Positions 28,934-37,507 of a DNA stretch of 64,000 bases are shown here, piece by piece. This DNA comes from Hyphomicrobium sp. ghe19 (GTDB lineage Bacteria > Pseudomonadota > Alphaproteobacteria > Rhizobiales > Hyphomicrobiaceae). Under the pieces are notes generated by a model, which saw only the letters and a list, made by a program, of their open reading frames with translations, had not been told where the DNA came from and searched no databases. The stretch lies in NCBI RefSeq assembly GCF_902712875.1, contig NZ_LR743509.1, positions 3,052,001-3,116,000 on the forward strand, given 5' to 3'. The position numbers were made by a program, and so were the translations under genes. Numbering within the stretch: the stretch's first letter is position 1; every line of letters begins with the position of its first letter.

Positions 28934-29317
28934 GATCAAAACCTCCGGTCGGATCAAAATGCTTGCCGACGGCGTTGAATGAGAAACTGACGCGGCCCAA
29001 TTGGCATCGCGCAAAATCAGATTGGCAATTGCGTAAAATCAGATCGTGCGCATGGGAATCAAAGAACGTGTTGCGTACAATCATGGTCGGCTAGCGGACG
29101 TTCCACGCGGTGCCGAAAAATTCCGATTGCGTTGCGCGTGAGTGGTGTCGCGGGCGCGGAACTTACAAGTGAGATTTTGCTCCGTCTCCTACTGTCCTTC
29201 AACGTCCTTAGGCCTGAGTTACTGAGTGCGCGAATGTGAGTAGTTCCGTTGCGGTGCAAGCTCCGTCGAAGCGGGCCGTGAGCGCGGCACGATCATCTCG
29301 GGATTTCTATTCTTGTT
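28934..29317. other. ureA upstream region, gene-free
   Basis: No gene is seen between ureA and the nickel permease. It should contain the urease promoter. The only clear structure is the imperfect direct repeat at 29000-29042. Confidence 0.6.
29000..29042. promoter_or_regulatory. Imperfect tandem 21/22-bp direct repeat upstream of ureA
   Basis: ATTGGCATCGCGCAAAATCAG (29000-29020, 21 bases) is followed at once by ATTGGCAATTGCGTAAAATCAG (29021-29042, 22 bases). The two share ATTGGCA at the left and AAAATCAG at the right, spaced two helical turns apart. It lies 67-109 bp upstream of the ureA ATG, a position suited to an activator or nitrogen/nickel regulator. No regulator gene is adjacent, so the protein is unknown. 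Confidence 0.55.
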
Positions 29318-30445
29318 TCATCGTGTCGGCTTTTTCACCAGCGGTGCGCGACTCGAAGGAGATAGGCATTCCTCGACATTCAACGCCTCATATCCCAGCA
29401 CGCGATAGAGGATGGTCGATATGATCCAACTGCCGATGAAGATACCGACGATGACGATTCCAAAATTCGTCAAATTATCGTTCAGGTCTCCGACAACGCC
29501 CCAAAATCCCTCCTTGAGTCCCAACTTGTCGCCGATCAACCCAAGCGCTTCAATGCCGCCGATAAAAATCGCAACGACAACAGAGGCTGCGGTGATTGTC
29601 AGATTGTACCAGAGCTTACGAAGCGGATTGACGAAGGCCCATCCGTACGCACGTGTCATTAGAATGCTGTCCGTGGTGTCCATGAGGGCCATTCCGCCGG
29701 TAAAGAGCGCCGGAAACACCATTATCGTCCAGATGGACATCCCTTGTGCGGCTTGAGCCGCCGAGATGCCGAGCAATCCAATTTCAGTTGCCGTATCGAA
29801 GCCCAGTCCGAATAGGAATCCAATCGGAAACATTTTCCAAGAGGATGAGACGATACGGAATAAGGGTCGGAAAATGCGAGCAAGAACCCCCTGCCCCGCG
29901 AATAATGCATCGAGATCCTCGTCGATGATCTTCTCTCCGCGCTTCACGCGCGTGAAAGCCGCCCAGACGCTCCTGAGGATTACAAGGTTGATGATGCCGA
30001 TAATGAGCAAGAACAAGGACGACACCATCGTGCCGAATGCGCTGCCGATGCTGTGAAACGCCTCGAGTTTGCTCTGCATCGCTACAGCGGCAATGGCTAT
30101 GATGATGGTGGCGAGAACGACGACCGTCGAGTGACCGAGCGAGAAGAAAAAGCCCGCGGAATACGGTGCTTTCCCGTCCTGCATCAGCTTTCGAACGACG
30201 TTATCGATGGCCGCGATGTGATCGGCATCGAATGCATGCCGGAGCCCGAAAACATATGCGAGAAGTGCTGTTCCAAGCAGCGCCGGGCGATCCGATAAGG
30301 CGATGAAGGCCCAAACCCAGGCACCGATGTTGGCCACCGCCAATACCGCGTAAATAAACGCTGCCTTTGCATTGTCGCGATCCGGTTGGTCATCGAACGG
30401 ATTCACCGTGATGATCCGGAGCGCACCTCGATACAAGCTTGCCAT
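29318..30445 (-). CDS. Nickel/cobalt permease, NiCoT family
   Basis: A 375-residue membrane protein with eight predicted helices. The metal-selectivity signature RHAFDADHIAAIDN is in the second helix, with FSLGHSTVV, GLGFDTATEI and GMALMDTTDSI later, all standard for HoxN/NixA/NicT. It brings nickel (or cobalt) into the cytoplasm. Because it sits just upstream of and on the same strand as the urease genes, nickel for urease is the most likely use. The 384-bp gap suggests its own promoter for urease. Confidence 0.94.
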   Translation of the reverse strand: MASLYRGALRIITVNPFDDQPDRDNAKAAFIYAVLAVANIGAWVWAFIALSDRPALLGTALLAYVFGLRHAFDADHIAAIDNVVRKLMQDGKAPYSAGFFFSLGHSTVVVLATIIIAIAAVAMQSKLEAFHSIGSAFGTMVSSLFLLIIGIINLVILRSVWAAFTRVKRGEKIIDEDLDALFAGQGVLARIFRPLFRIVSSSWKMFPIGFLFGLGFDTATEIGLLGISAAQAAQGMSIWTIMVFPALFTGGMALMDTTDSILMTRAYGWAFVNPLRKLWYNLTITAASVVVAIFIGGIEALGLIGDKLGLKEGFWGVVGDLNDNLTNFGIVIVGIFIGSWIISTILYRVLGYEALNVEECLSPSSRAPLVKKPTR

Positions 30446-31340
30446 GAGCGGATGTCCTCAAGCGGTTCGTGCCGTAGCATGCCGATGTCCGCCCGAAAAA
30501 CATGAAGATCTGCTCTCTAGAATTGGTTGCAATATCGATTTCTGCGCACGTCGAAAAGATGCGCCGGGCTGCAACGCGCGTCATCAGTAGAGAATGCTGG
30601 CTTCGAAAGATCTGAGAGCCTGTGGTCCGCCGTCCCTTCGCCGGACCGGAGCAAATTTGCTGCTATTTTGCGGGGCATTGCTGCGTTCGAAGTCGCCGGA
30701 GCGCGACAAACGTTCGAAGGCCTCGACTGAACTAAGTCGTCGCCTCCGCTAGGAACGGCTATGCGCGTCGATCAATCAAACTTCGTGGCCAGGATAGCCC
30801 GGGCGTTTTGGCATCCAACTGGAAATGTTGGATGCGGAATTCTCGCCGCCCACAATAGCCTGCATCTGAAGCGCTCGCGTCGAACGTCATTGTCGAACAG
30901 GAGGCGAAGCACCAAAAGAGATTCGCGGAACTCCATTCCAGTTTTGGACTTTCGGACCGGCGTTTGGGCCAGCGTGGTCCTGAAGGTTGATTCTTCGGAA
31001 AGGCGCTGAAGAACTCCAGATCGTCGAGCCGAACCAAGCACAGTCACCTCTGAAATTATGCGCACCGAGGTCCCACTAGAACGAGAGATCGGATGTCTAT
31101 GCTTGAACAAACGCGCTGTGACGCTATTGTTCGATTTCGCATTCGCGTTTGAAAGGAGGTTGCCCCCAACAGTAATCGCCGATGAGGTGATGCGAGAAGC
31201 TATCCACGGAATTTTTTTCTTGCGCCGCTAACTTTCGTAGTTACCTGCTAAGGGATTGATCATGGTCGCCAGGCCCCATCACCAAAAACTGTCTCCCGCA
31301 ACTGATCGGGCGAGCGAAAATAGCTGATACGATACTGTAA
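30446..31340. other. Long gene-free stretch (about 0.9 kb)
   Basis: This is the longest stretch without a recognisable gene. Open frames of 60-110 codons exist on both strands (for example 30772-31110 minus) but have no family pattern, no good ribosome site and skewed composition. I see no tRNA cloverleaf, no inverted-repeat terminator and no mobile-element end. It may hold degraded sequence or an unrecognised RNA. Confidence 0.5.
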
Positions 31341-32282
31341 ATGGCGCGTTTCACAGTTACAGTATGCACCTCCAAGCGGCCCCAAATGCTTAGCCGCGCG
31401 CTGGAGAGCTTGAGTCGGCTTTCAATCCCGAATGAGTCTTCGCTTTCCATCGTCGTCGTGGAAAACGATCACGAACAACGGTCGCTAAGCGTCGTCGATC
31501 AATTTCGCAGCTCGCACGACATTCCCATAAACTATTATTTCGAACCGAAAATCGGCATTCCTCACGCTCGAAATCGCGCGATTGAAGCCGCAATCGCCGG
31601 GAATTGCGACTGGATTGCGATGCTCGATGATGACGAATACGCTGAGCCGGATTGGCTGCTTCAGCTGTTCGATGGGTGCATCCGGTTCGACGCAGACGTT
31701 GCGACAGGCCCGGTAACGCAGGTGACCGATAGCGAGCCACCTCACTGGTGGAAACCGATTTCGCAGTCACGGCGGGTGACCGGTGAATTCCGGCGGGACG
31801 CCTATACGAACAACGTCCTGTTCAACTCCCGCATCGTTGCCCGCGATGGGCTGGGCTTGCGATTCGACGATCGTCTCACATTCGGCGCCGAGGACGTCGA
31901 TTTCTTCAGGCGTGCACATGCGAAAGGCGCGCGCATCGTATTCGTCGCGGAGGCGATGGTTATCGAAACGGTGCCCGGCTCCCGGCTGACACTCGGGCGA
32001 ATTCTGCAGCGCACTTACATGGTCGCGGCGGCGGCTGTGTTTCTCGACATCATGCGCGACGGCTACCCAAAAACCTTGGCCAAGCGCTTGCCGCATGGCG
32101 TGCGGCGGTTCTTCATCGGTATTTTATTGATGCTTGCCGGTGCGTGTCTCTGGCCCCTGCGAAGATTTGCCGGCGAAAAAACAATGCTGAAGGGCATCAT
32201 CAGCGTCACCAAGGCGTGGGGAAACCTATCGGGCTTCTTCGGACGGACGTCGACCTACTACCGGCGTGTCGATGGCGCGTGA
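31341..32282 (+). CDS. Glycosyltransferase family 2
   Basis: A 313-residue GT-A fold transferase. The N-terminal VTVCTSKRPQMLSRALESL is the nucleotide-binding start, LDDDEY near residue 98 is the metal-binding DxD, and GAEDVDFFRRAHAKGARI is the acceptor-side ED motif. A hydrophobic segment near residue 250 (FIGILLMLAGACLWPL) suggests membrane attachment. It transfers a sugar to an envelope polysaccharide or lipid; donor and acceptor are unknown. No other polysaccharide genes are close by, so this is an orphan. Confidence 0.88.
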   Translation: MARFTVTVCTSKRPQMLSRALESLSRLSIPNESSLSIVVVENDHEQRSLSVVDQFRSSHDIPINYYFEPKIGIPHARNRAIEAAIAGNCDWIAMLDDDEYAEPDWLLQLFDGCIRFDADVATGPVTQVTDSEPPHWWKPISQSRRVTGEFRRDAYTNNVLFNSRIVARDGLGLRFDDRLTFGAEDVDFFRRAHAKGARIVFVAEAMVIETVPGSRLTLGRILQRTYMVAAAAVFLDIMRDGYPKTLAKRLPHGVRRFFIGILLMLAGACLWPLRRFAGEKTMLKGIISVTKAWGNLSGFFGRTSTYYRRVDGA

Positions 32283-32453
32283 GCCAGAAGCGACTGCCGG
32301 ATACGCGAGGCTGGCCTCACCAATCACCCTGATCTCCCGGTCCGATTGCATCGCGTGCTTTGCGCTGGACCTCCGTGATCAAAATTGCTGCACTTTTCTC
32401 AATTGCTTCAGAGCGATTTGCGGCTAGTCTGCAGCGCCAATTACGGGAATGCC

Positions 32454-33707
32454 ATGCGGACCAATCTCAGCATCAATTCACGACGCCTGTGGGACAGCTT
32501 GATGGAGACCGCCAAATTCGGCGGCACCGAAAGAGGCGGCATACGCCGTCTTGCTCTCTCGGATGAAGACCGGAAGGTCCGCGACTGGTTCAAAGCCCAG
32601 TGCGAAGCCCTTGGCTGCACGGTGCGCGCCGACGAAGTCGGCAATATGTTCGCTATGCGACCCGGCCGCAACAACGACCTGCCCCCGATCGCCATGGGCT
32701 CGCATCTCGATACCCAGCCGACCGGCGGCAAGTTCGATGGCATTCTCGGCGTGCTTGGCGGGCTCGAGGTGATGCGTACGCTCCACGAACAGGATTATGA
32801 GACGAACGCGCCGATCGAGATCGTCAATTGGACGAATGAGGAAGGTTCGCGATTTGCACCCGCCATGATGGCTTCCGGCGTTTTTGCTGGCGTACTCACG
32901 CGGGAGCACGCCTACCAACAGACAGATCGCGAAGGCGTCACGTTTCTGGAAGAGCTCGAGCGTATCGGGTATCGCGGTCCAATGAAGGCCGGAGATCACA
33001 CGTTCTCGGCCATGTTCGAGCTTCACATTGAACAGGGGCCGATCCTGGAGGACGAGAAGAAGCTCATCGGAATCGTGACCGGCGTGCAGGGCATGCGCTG
33101 GTATGAGATCTCGGTTACGGGCGTCGATGCGCACACCGGCGCGACGCCAATGTATTTGCGCAAGAATGCGCTGGTCGGCGCCGCTCGCATGATCGAGGCG
33201 GTGGATGCAATCGGACAGAAGCATCAGCCCGGTGTCGCGACCGTCGGCCTCATCGAGAACAAGCCGAACAGCCGCAATGTCGTGCCGGGCGAAGTATTTT
33301 TTACCGTCGATCTTCGCCATCCTGACGACGACGCGCTCGACATCATGGAAGCGGAGTTGCGGGCGGCTCTGAAAACCAGCCTCCCTCCCCTGCAGCTGAA
33401 CTACGAGGAAAAGCGCATCTGGTCATCGCCTTCCGTGAAGTTCGCGCCGGAGTTGATTGATTGCGTTCGCCGCGCCGCTGTGAAATCGGACTTCGGGATG
33501 CGCGATATGGTGTCGGGTGCAGGACATGACGCGGCTTACATCGCCCGCGTCGCCCCGACGACGATGATCTTCGTGCCGTGCGAAGGCGGCCTCAGTCACA
33601 ATGAGGCCGAATCGACGAGCATGGACGAGTGTGCCGCGGGCGCGCAGGTGCTGCTCGATGCCGTGCTCGCATACGATGAGATACTGGCTAGCGAAGCGAG
33701 AAAATGA
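32454..33707 (+). CDS. M20-family amidohydrolase (N-carbamoyl amino acid / allantoate type)
   Basis: A 417-residue zinc hydrolase. GSHLDTQPTGGKFDGILGVLGG and NEEGSRFAPAMMASGVFAG carry metal ligands; ELHIEQGPILE and GVDAHTGATPM lie in the lid/dimer region; GAGHDAAYIA and CEGGLSHNEAE close the site. This pattern matches HyuC/AmaB carbamoylases, beta-ureidopropionase and allantoate amidohydrolases, which release ammonia and carbon dioxide from ureido compounds. The ATG at 32454 is preferred; earlier residues are non-conserved. It stands alone, so the exact substrate is open. Confidence 0.9.
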   Translation: MRTNLSINSRRLWDSLMETAKFGGTERGGIRRLALSDEDRKVRDWFKAQCEALGCTVRADEVGNMFAMRPGRNNDLPPIAMGSHLDTQPTGGKFDGILGVLGGLEVMRTLHEQDYETNAPIEIVNWTNEEGSRFAPAMMASGVFAGVLTREHAYQQTDREGVTFLEELERIGYRGPMKAGDHTFSAMFELHIEQGPILEDEKKLIGIVTGVQGMRWYEISVTGVDAHTGATPMYLRKNALVGAARMIEAVDAIGQKHQPGVATVGLIENKPNSRNVVPGEVFFTVDLRHPDDDALDIMEAELRAALKTSLPPLQLNYEEKRIWSSPSVKFAPELIDCVRRAAVKSDFGMRDMVSGAGHDAAYIARVAPTTMIFVPCEGGLSHNEAESTSMDECAAGAQVLLDAVLAYDEILASEARK

Positions 33708-33822
33708 GCGAGTGTCCGGTGCTTCATTGGCACCGGCATTTCGTTACACTCACTTGTCACAGAGTTGGGATAAGCGACCCCTAACCGATCATTACGGTCG
33801 GCTTTCTTTGGGGGACTTATTC

Positions 33823-34014
33823 ATGAAACTCACGACAGTGCTCGCTCTGGCTGCTTTCACCTTCTGCGGAACCGGCTTGGCGACGACCGGAGCTTTCGCG
33901 AAGAACAAGCCGCACAAGGCTGGACATCATCACAAGGCGAAGAAAAAGGACTGCAAGGGCACCTTCAAGTACTGGAAGGGCGGCAAGTGCGAAGATTCGC
34001 GCAAGAAGAAGTAA
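33823..34014 (+). CDS. Small secreted lysine/histidine-rich protein
   Basis: A 63-residue protein with a signal peptide (MKLTTVLALAAFTFCGTGLA, cleavage near AFAK). The mature 35 residues are strongly basic (HKAGHHHKAKKKDCKG) and end in SRKKK, with two cysteines (KDCKG and GKCED) that could form a disulphide. The start is set by the ATG and the GGGGGA element at 33811-33816. No family recognised. It resembles the small, basic periplasmic proteins common in this order. Not confidently assigned. Confidence 0.7.
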   Translation: MKLTTVLALAAFTFCGTGLATTGAFAKNKPHKAGHHHKAKKKDCKGTFKYWKGGKCEDSRKKK

Positions 34015-34020
34015 CGACCA

Positions 34021-34058
34021 GATCGACCCCGGAGGCCACTCGCGGGGTCGATCGACCT
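34021..34058 (+). terminator. Long inverted repeat after the small secreted gene
   Basis: GATCGACCCC (34021-34030) pairs perfectly with GGGGTCGATC (34044-34053) across a 13-base loop and is followed by GACCTTT. It is 7 bp after the stop codon. The ten-base stem is strong but the T tract is short. Confidence 0.65.
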
Positions 34059-34113
34059 TTCACAAGCGGCAGCGGAAGGGCCACGCAGCCCCTGGCGCTC
34101 GTGTCTTCACCGG

Positions 34114-34344
34114 TCAGGCTCGCCACAGGGCGCCGAGAACGAAGCCCGCCGCCGCGGCCATTGCCAGCGTCGTATACGGCTCCTTCTTCATCGATTTATT
34201 GATCGCGCGCCTCAACTCGGCGCCGACACTTTGAACATCGTCAAATGCCGAGACGGCGTAGTCGGCGGTTTGATCAATATTTCGCTTAGCGACGCTCGTT
34301 GCGCTGCGGACCGTCGAAGAAACGTCCTGCTCTGTTGTAGCCAT
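34114..34344 (-). CDS. DUF883/ElaB-like small membrane-anchored protein
   Basis: A 76-residue protein from the ATG at 34344 (MATTEQDVSSTVRSATSV), with a GGGAGAG ribosome site. The body is an amphipathic helix and the C-terminus is a single hydrophobic helix (TTLAMAAAAGFVLGALWRA) preceded by KKEPYT. This plan, including the P-x-x-x-x-A-x-A-A-G-x-G/A-F-x-L-G pattern, is that of ElaB/YqjD/DUF883 proteins, which anchor to the inner membrane and can bind ribosomes in E. coli. A longer reading to 34548 is rejected. Confidence 0.75.
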   Translation of the reverse strand: MATTEQDVSSTVRSATSVAKRNIDQTADYAVSAFDDVQSVGAELRRAINKSMKKEPYTTLAMAAAAGFVLGALWRA

Positions 34345-34566
34345 CAAGTCTCTCCCTGACTCTCGTGGGAGGAAAATGATTGATCCTGATGCTTTGTTCC
34401 CGGCTGCGATCCAGTTCTCGTCAATACGAGCGACGAGGAGCCGCGAGGATCGGCGAGCGAACTCGTCCGCGCCCGTCGCGTATACGGCCTCATCGGCCGT
34501 CAATGCGTGCAGCAATTCGCACCGAGCGCTCGAAATTTGGACTAGCACTTCAGTGTTACATGCTTC

Positions 34567-34875
34567 AATGCTGAATGATCGCGTCGCCTACCGTGCGTTC
34601 GGCGAACTTGGCTACGCGATGTCATGGGGAGCGGTTGCATAGCGCCGCTTTTACCGTGGCCGGTGGCGACGCTGCACTCGCAGGCTTGTCCAGCAGCGAG
34701 GACGTGGGCTACTCGCTATCGAACGGCATAGCCTTCGTTCAACGCCGCTCTTATCGATGCCGGAGCTGACTTACGCATCAGTACTGACGCCAAGATCGGT
34801 GTTTCTTATACCGGGCAGCTCGCGAAGGATGCGCGCGACAACGCAATCGCGGGCAACGTTCGGCTTAAGTTTTAG
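34567..34875 (+). pseudogene. Decayed autotransporter beta-barrel domain
   Basis: Three pieces of an outer-membrane autotransporter C-terminus occur in order in three frames. LNDRVAYRAFGELGYAMSWGAVA (about 34569-34639) is followed by a stop; FTVAGGDAALAGLSSSEDVGYS (about 34650-34715) is one frame on; and DAGADLRISTDAKIGVSYTGQL, ending NVRLKF and TAG at 34875, is in the third. The pieces align with the strand pattern F-G-E-x-G-Y, G-G-x-A-A-L, V-G-Y-S and the C-terminal aromatic of autotransporter barrels. The N-terminal passenger is gone. The gene is therefore a relic with at least two frameshifts. Confidence 0.75.
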
Positions 34876-34956
34876 GACCGCATTCGAGCCGTCAAAAAAG
34901 ATCTGCGCGCCATTTCACTGGTGCGCAGAGTTTTCGCGGGCGTGGATACTGCTTAT

Positions 34957-35481
34957 TCAGCGAATGAACTGATTGACGAAATCGGCTCCGAGGCCAACCT
35001 CTTCGTAGTGCTTGCGGCAAGCTTCGATGAGTTGGAAGTTGTCTTCGACAAGCGTGACTTTGTCTTGGTCGTCGATGTACAGCGTCGCGCCCTGAATGAA
35101 AAACAAAGTCTGCATTTCGTCGCCGCTATCGCACGTCAGCGTGTGCGTTTCGCCAGGCGGCTCCATAACGTAAGAGCCTTCTTCTGCGCGCCACGTATGC
35201 TCGAGATATCGCCAGCTGCCCTTCAGCACGTAACCGTGCACGGGCGACGGATGGCGATGACGCGATAGAACTCCGCCCTTTTTGACCCTCAGGACTTCGC
35301 CGTGCGCGCCGGAGTTCATGTCGAAAAACAGCGGGCGAAACCAGACATTCGGCTCCAGCAGAACCCAGATGCGCTCGTCCTTCACCGGCAGCACGACCAG
35401 CTCCGGGATCATTCCGAGATGGGCGAACTGGGGCGGATCGAACGTGACGTGTTCCGATTTGACCGGGGCGATGAGTGTCAT
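34957..35481 (-). CDS. Cupin protein, 2,4'-dihydroxyacetophenone dioxygenase-like
   Basis: A 174-residue single cupin. The metal site reads GGVLSRHRHPSPVHGYVLKG, with the paired His of motif 1, and motif 2 is EPPGETHTL. Its second His of motif 1 replaces the common Glu. This resembles the DAD/ChrR-type cupins, some of which cleave aromatic ketone C-C bonds with iron and oxygen. It is the last gene of an oxygenase operon (acyl-CoA-dehydrogenase-fold oxygenase, flavin reductase, cupin). Substrate unknown; a catalytic role is inferred from the neighbours. Confidence 0.78.
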   Translation of the reverse strand: MTLIAPVKSEHVTFDPPQFAHLGMIPELVVLPVKDERIWVLLEPNVWFRPLFFDMNSGAHGEVLRVKKGGVLSRHRHPSPVHGYVLKGSWRYLEHTWRAEEGSYVMEPPGETHTLTCDSGDEMQTLFFIQGATLYIDDQDKVTLVEDNFQLIEACRKHYEEVGLGADFVNQFIR

Positions 35482-35493
35482 CAGCAGAACCTC

Positions 35494-36015
35494 TCAGGAA
35501 ACGCGTGGAGTGTCGGCGACAATCGGATGGAACTCGCCGCGGAAGTAGACCAACGGGTTGCCCTTCGGCGCGCGCCGCATTTTCACAACTTCGCCGACAA
35601 CGATTTCGTGATCGCCGCCATCGTATGTGGTCCACAGACGGCACTCGAATGTTGCGATGGCATCCGGCAGCACGGGGCAGCCCAATGATCCGCGGTACCA
35701 TTCGACGCCATCGAAGCGATCAGCGATCGGGGCTGCGAAGCGCTTCGCGAGTTCGACGTGCTCGTGACGAAGAACGTTCACGCAGAACGATCCGCTGCCC
35801 TTCACAAGGCCGACGCTCGCTGCCCCTTTCCGGACACTGTAAAGGACCAGCGGCGGAGTCAGGCTTACGGGCTGGAAACTTGACGCCGTCAATCCGAAGC
35901 GCGCACCTTCTTCCGTCGTCCCGGTAATGATCGTGATGCCCGTTGCAAAGCAGCTGAGTGCCTTGCGCAGGTCCAACGGGTCGTCGGGCGAGATCCAATC
36001 GTCGGCTGCCATCAT
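35494..36015 (-). CDS. Flavin reductase (HpaC-like)
   Basis: A 173-residue NAD(P)H:flavin oxidoreductase of the HpaC/DIM6 type. The motif KALSCFATGITIITG, the flavin-binding GLTASSFQPVSLTPPLVLYSV and a C-terminal GDHEIVVGEV are standard. It supplies free FADH2 or FMNH2 to a partner monooxygenase. Its ATG overlaps the stop of the upstream acyl-CoA-dehydrogenase-like gene (ATGA), so the two are translationally coupled and very likely form one two-component oxygenase. Confidence 0.9.
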   Translation of the reverse strand: MMAADDWISPDDPLDLRKALSCFATGITIITGTTEEGARFGLTASSFQPVSLTPPLVLYSVRKGAASVGLVKGSGSFCVNVLRHEHVELAKRFAAPIADRFDGVEWYRGSLGCPVLPDAIATFECRLWTTYDGGDHEIVVGEVVKMRRAPKGNPLVYFRGEFHPIVADTPRVS

Positions 36016-37415
36016 TCTGCGGCGACCTTCTTGGTCTGAAGCTCGGAAGTCAGCTTCTGAATAATTTTCTGTTTGCCCGCGTCGTCGAGCTTGCCGAGTT
36101 CAATCATCAAAACGGGCTCGTCGACTTTCTGATTCCACCAATCGATCGCTTCGGCGCCGAACAGGCCCCATTTGCCGACGAGCTGGGCGGTAACTTCGTT
36201 GGACGGCGCCATAATCCAACCTGCCTTCGAGTCTCGTAGGAGACGCTCAAGCTCAACGTCGCGCATGTAGCCACGGCCGCCGCAAGCCTGGAGCATCTTG
36301 TCCGACACCTCGAACGAGAATCGCGTGGCAAGAAATTTTGCCTTGAAGCACCAGAGCGCGAACTCGGCGCGCGGCATCGCCTTGGGATCGTCGTAATAGA
36401 TGTCCCAGCGTCCGCCGTCCGTCGCGTCGTCCAAAGCCTTTGCGACAGAGTAGGCATACAAGCGCGAGGCTTGGGCATCCATGATCGCGCGGCCGAACGT
36501 ATCCTGAATCGTCGGATAATCGGCGACGCGGCGGCCATATTGCACGTGCGCTTTACGCGTCACATGTCTTTTGGCGACGTCGATACAGGCGAGCCCGACA
36601 CCGTTATATGAGCCCGCGTACATGAGCATCGCGAGCGGATCGATCGCCTCGTCGTTGGACATGGCTCCGTCGCCCGGCCATCCGACGATGCGGTTTGAGG
36701 GAACCACCGTGTCGATCTCGACAGGGCCGGACTGGTTGCCGTGCATTCCCAGCGCGTCCCACTTGCCGGCGGATCCTTTCACTTCGTTCTTGTAAAAGAG
36801 AAATACGGAAAGGTTGCCGTAGTTGCCGTCGAAGTCCGGGCTCGTGGTCTGCGAGATATACCAGTCAGCGTATCCGGACGATGTCGTCCAGGCGGCTTTC
36901 TTGTGCACGTGCCAGCCGTCTTCGACGCGTTTTGCGCCGGACATTTTGGGGTACCAGAAATGGCCACCGGTTTCGGGATCGGTGTATGATGCGGTGCCGA
37001 TGAGGCATTCGCTGTCGATCCGCGACAACAGACTCTCGATCTCGGTATTGCCTTTGGCGCGATAGACGAGCCCGGCGACGGCCACCATGTGCATCATGTA
37101 GATCAGCGCAGTGGACGGACAGCCGTACCTTGCGATGGTCTCGGCGATCATTGTGATGCCGACGTGATTTTCGCCTCTACCGCCGAATTCCTTGGGCACG
37201 ATGGCAGCCAGAAGGCGGAGCTTGGCTAGCGCTTCAATGTTGGCGCGCGGATATGCATTCGTCTTATCGCACTCGATCGCGTTCGGCCGCAGGACGTTGT
37301 GGCAAACCTCGATCAGCTCACGGCGAAGCTCTTTTTGCTCTGCATTTAAAAACCAGTCCGGATTGAACTCTGCATCCAGTCCGTAATAGGCGCTATCGCC
37401 CCACATTGTCGTCAT
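36012..37415 (-). CDS. Acyl-CoA dehydrogenase-fold flavin monooxygenase component
   Basis: A protein of about 467 residues with the acyl-CoA dehydrogenase fold. Markers are FGGRGENHVGITMIAETIARYG, the beta-domain ASYTDPETGGHFWYP, and CGGRGYMRDVELERLLRD near the C-terminus. In dehydrogenases the next segment is Y-E-G-T with the catalytic base; here it is MAPSN, so the Glu is Ala near residue 403. Lack of the base plus a coupled flavin reductase points to a group D monooxygenase like DszC or HpaB. It would oxygenate a small substrate or an amine. The ATG at 37415 has a GGGAG site at ideal spacing; 37421 is an alternative. Confidence 0.82.
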   Translation of the reverse strand: MTTMWGDSAYYGLDAEFNPDWFLNAEQKELRRELIEVCHNVLRPNAIECDKTNAYPRANIEALAKLRLLAAIVPKEFGGRGENHVGITMIAETIARYGCPSTALIYMMHMVAVAGLVYRAKGNTEIESLLSRIDSECLIGTASYTDPETGGHFWYPKMSGAKRVEDGWHVHKKAAWTTSSGYADWYISQTTSPDFDGNYGNLSVFLFYKNEVKGSAGKWDALGMHGNQSGPVEIDTVVPSNRIVGWPGDGAMSNDEAIDPLAMLMYAGSYNGVGLACIDVAKRHVTRKAHVQYGRRVADYPTIQDTFGRAIMDAQASRLYAYSVAKALDDATDGGRWDIYYDDPKAMPRAEFALWCFKAKFLATRFSFEVSDKMLQACGGRGYMRDVELERLLRDSKAGWIMAPSNEVTAQLVGKWGLFGAEAIDWWNQKVDEPVLMIELGKLDDAGKQKIIQKLTSELQTKKVAAE

Positions 37416-37507
37416 GCTCATCTCCCGCGAGCGGCCACCTCGCCCTTGCGGGGGGAATGATGGGCGGGAGAAGAGGGGCCGGTCTCTCGGAATATTGCCA
37501 ATTTTGC

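Noticed and set aside
30446..31340. Possible tRNA, insertion-sequence end or small gene in the 0.9-kb gap
   Set aside because: No cloverleaf, no terminal inverted repeat with target duplication, and the open frames lack any supporting feature.
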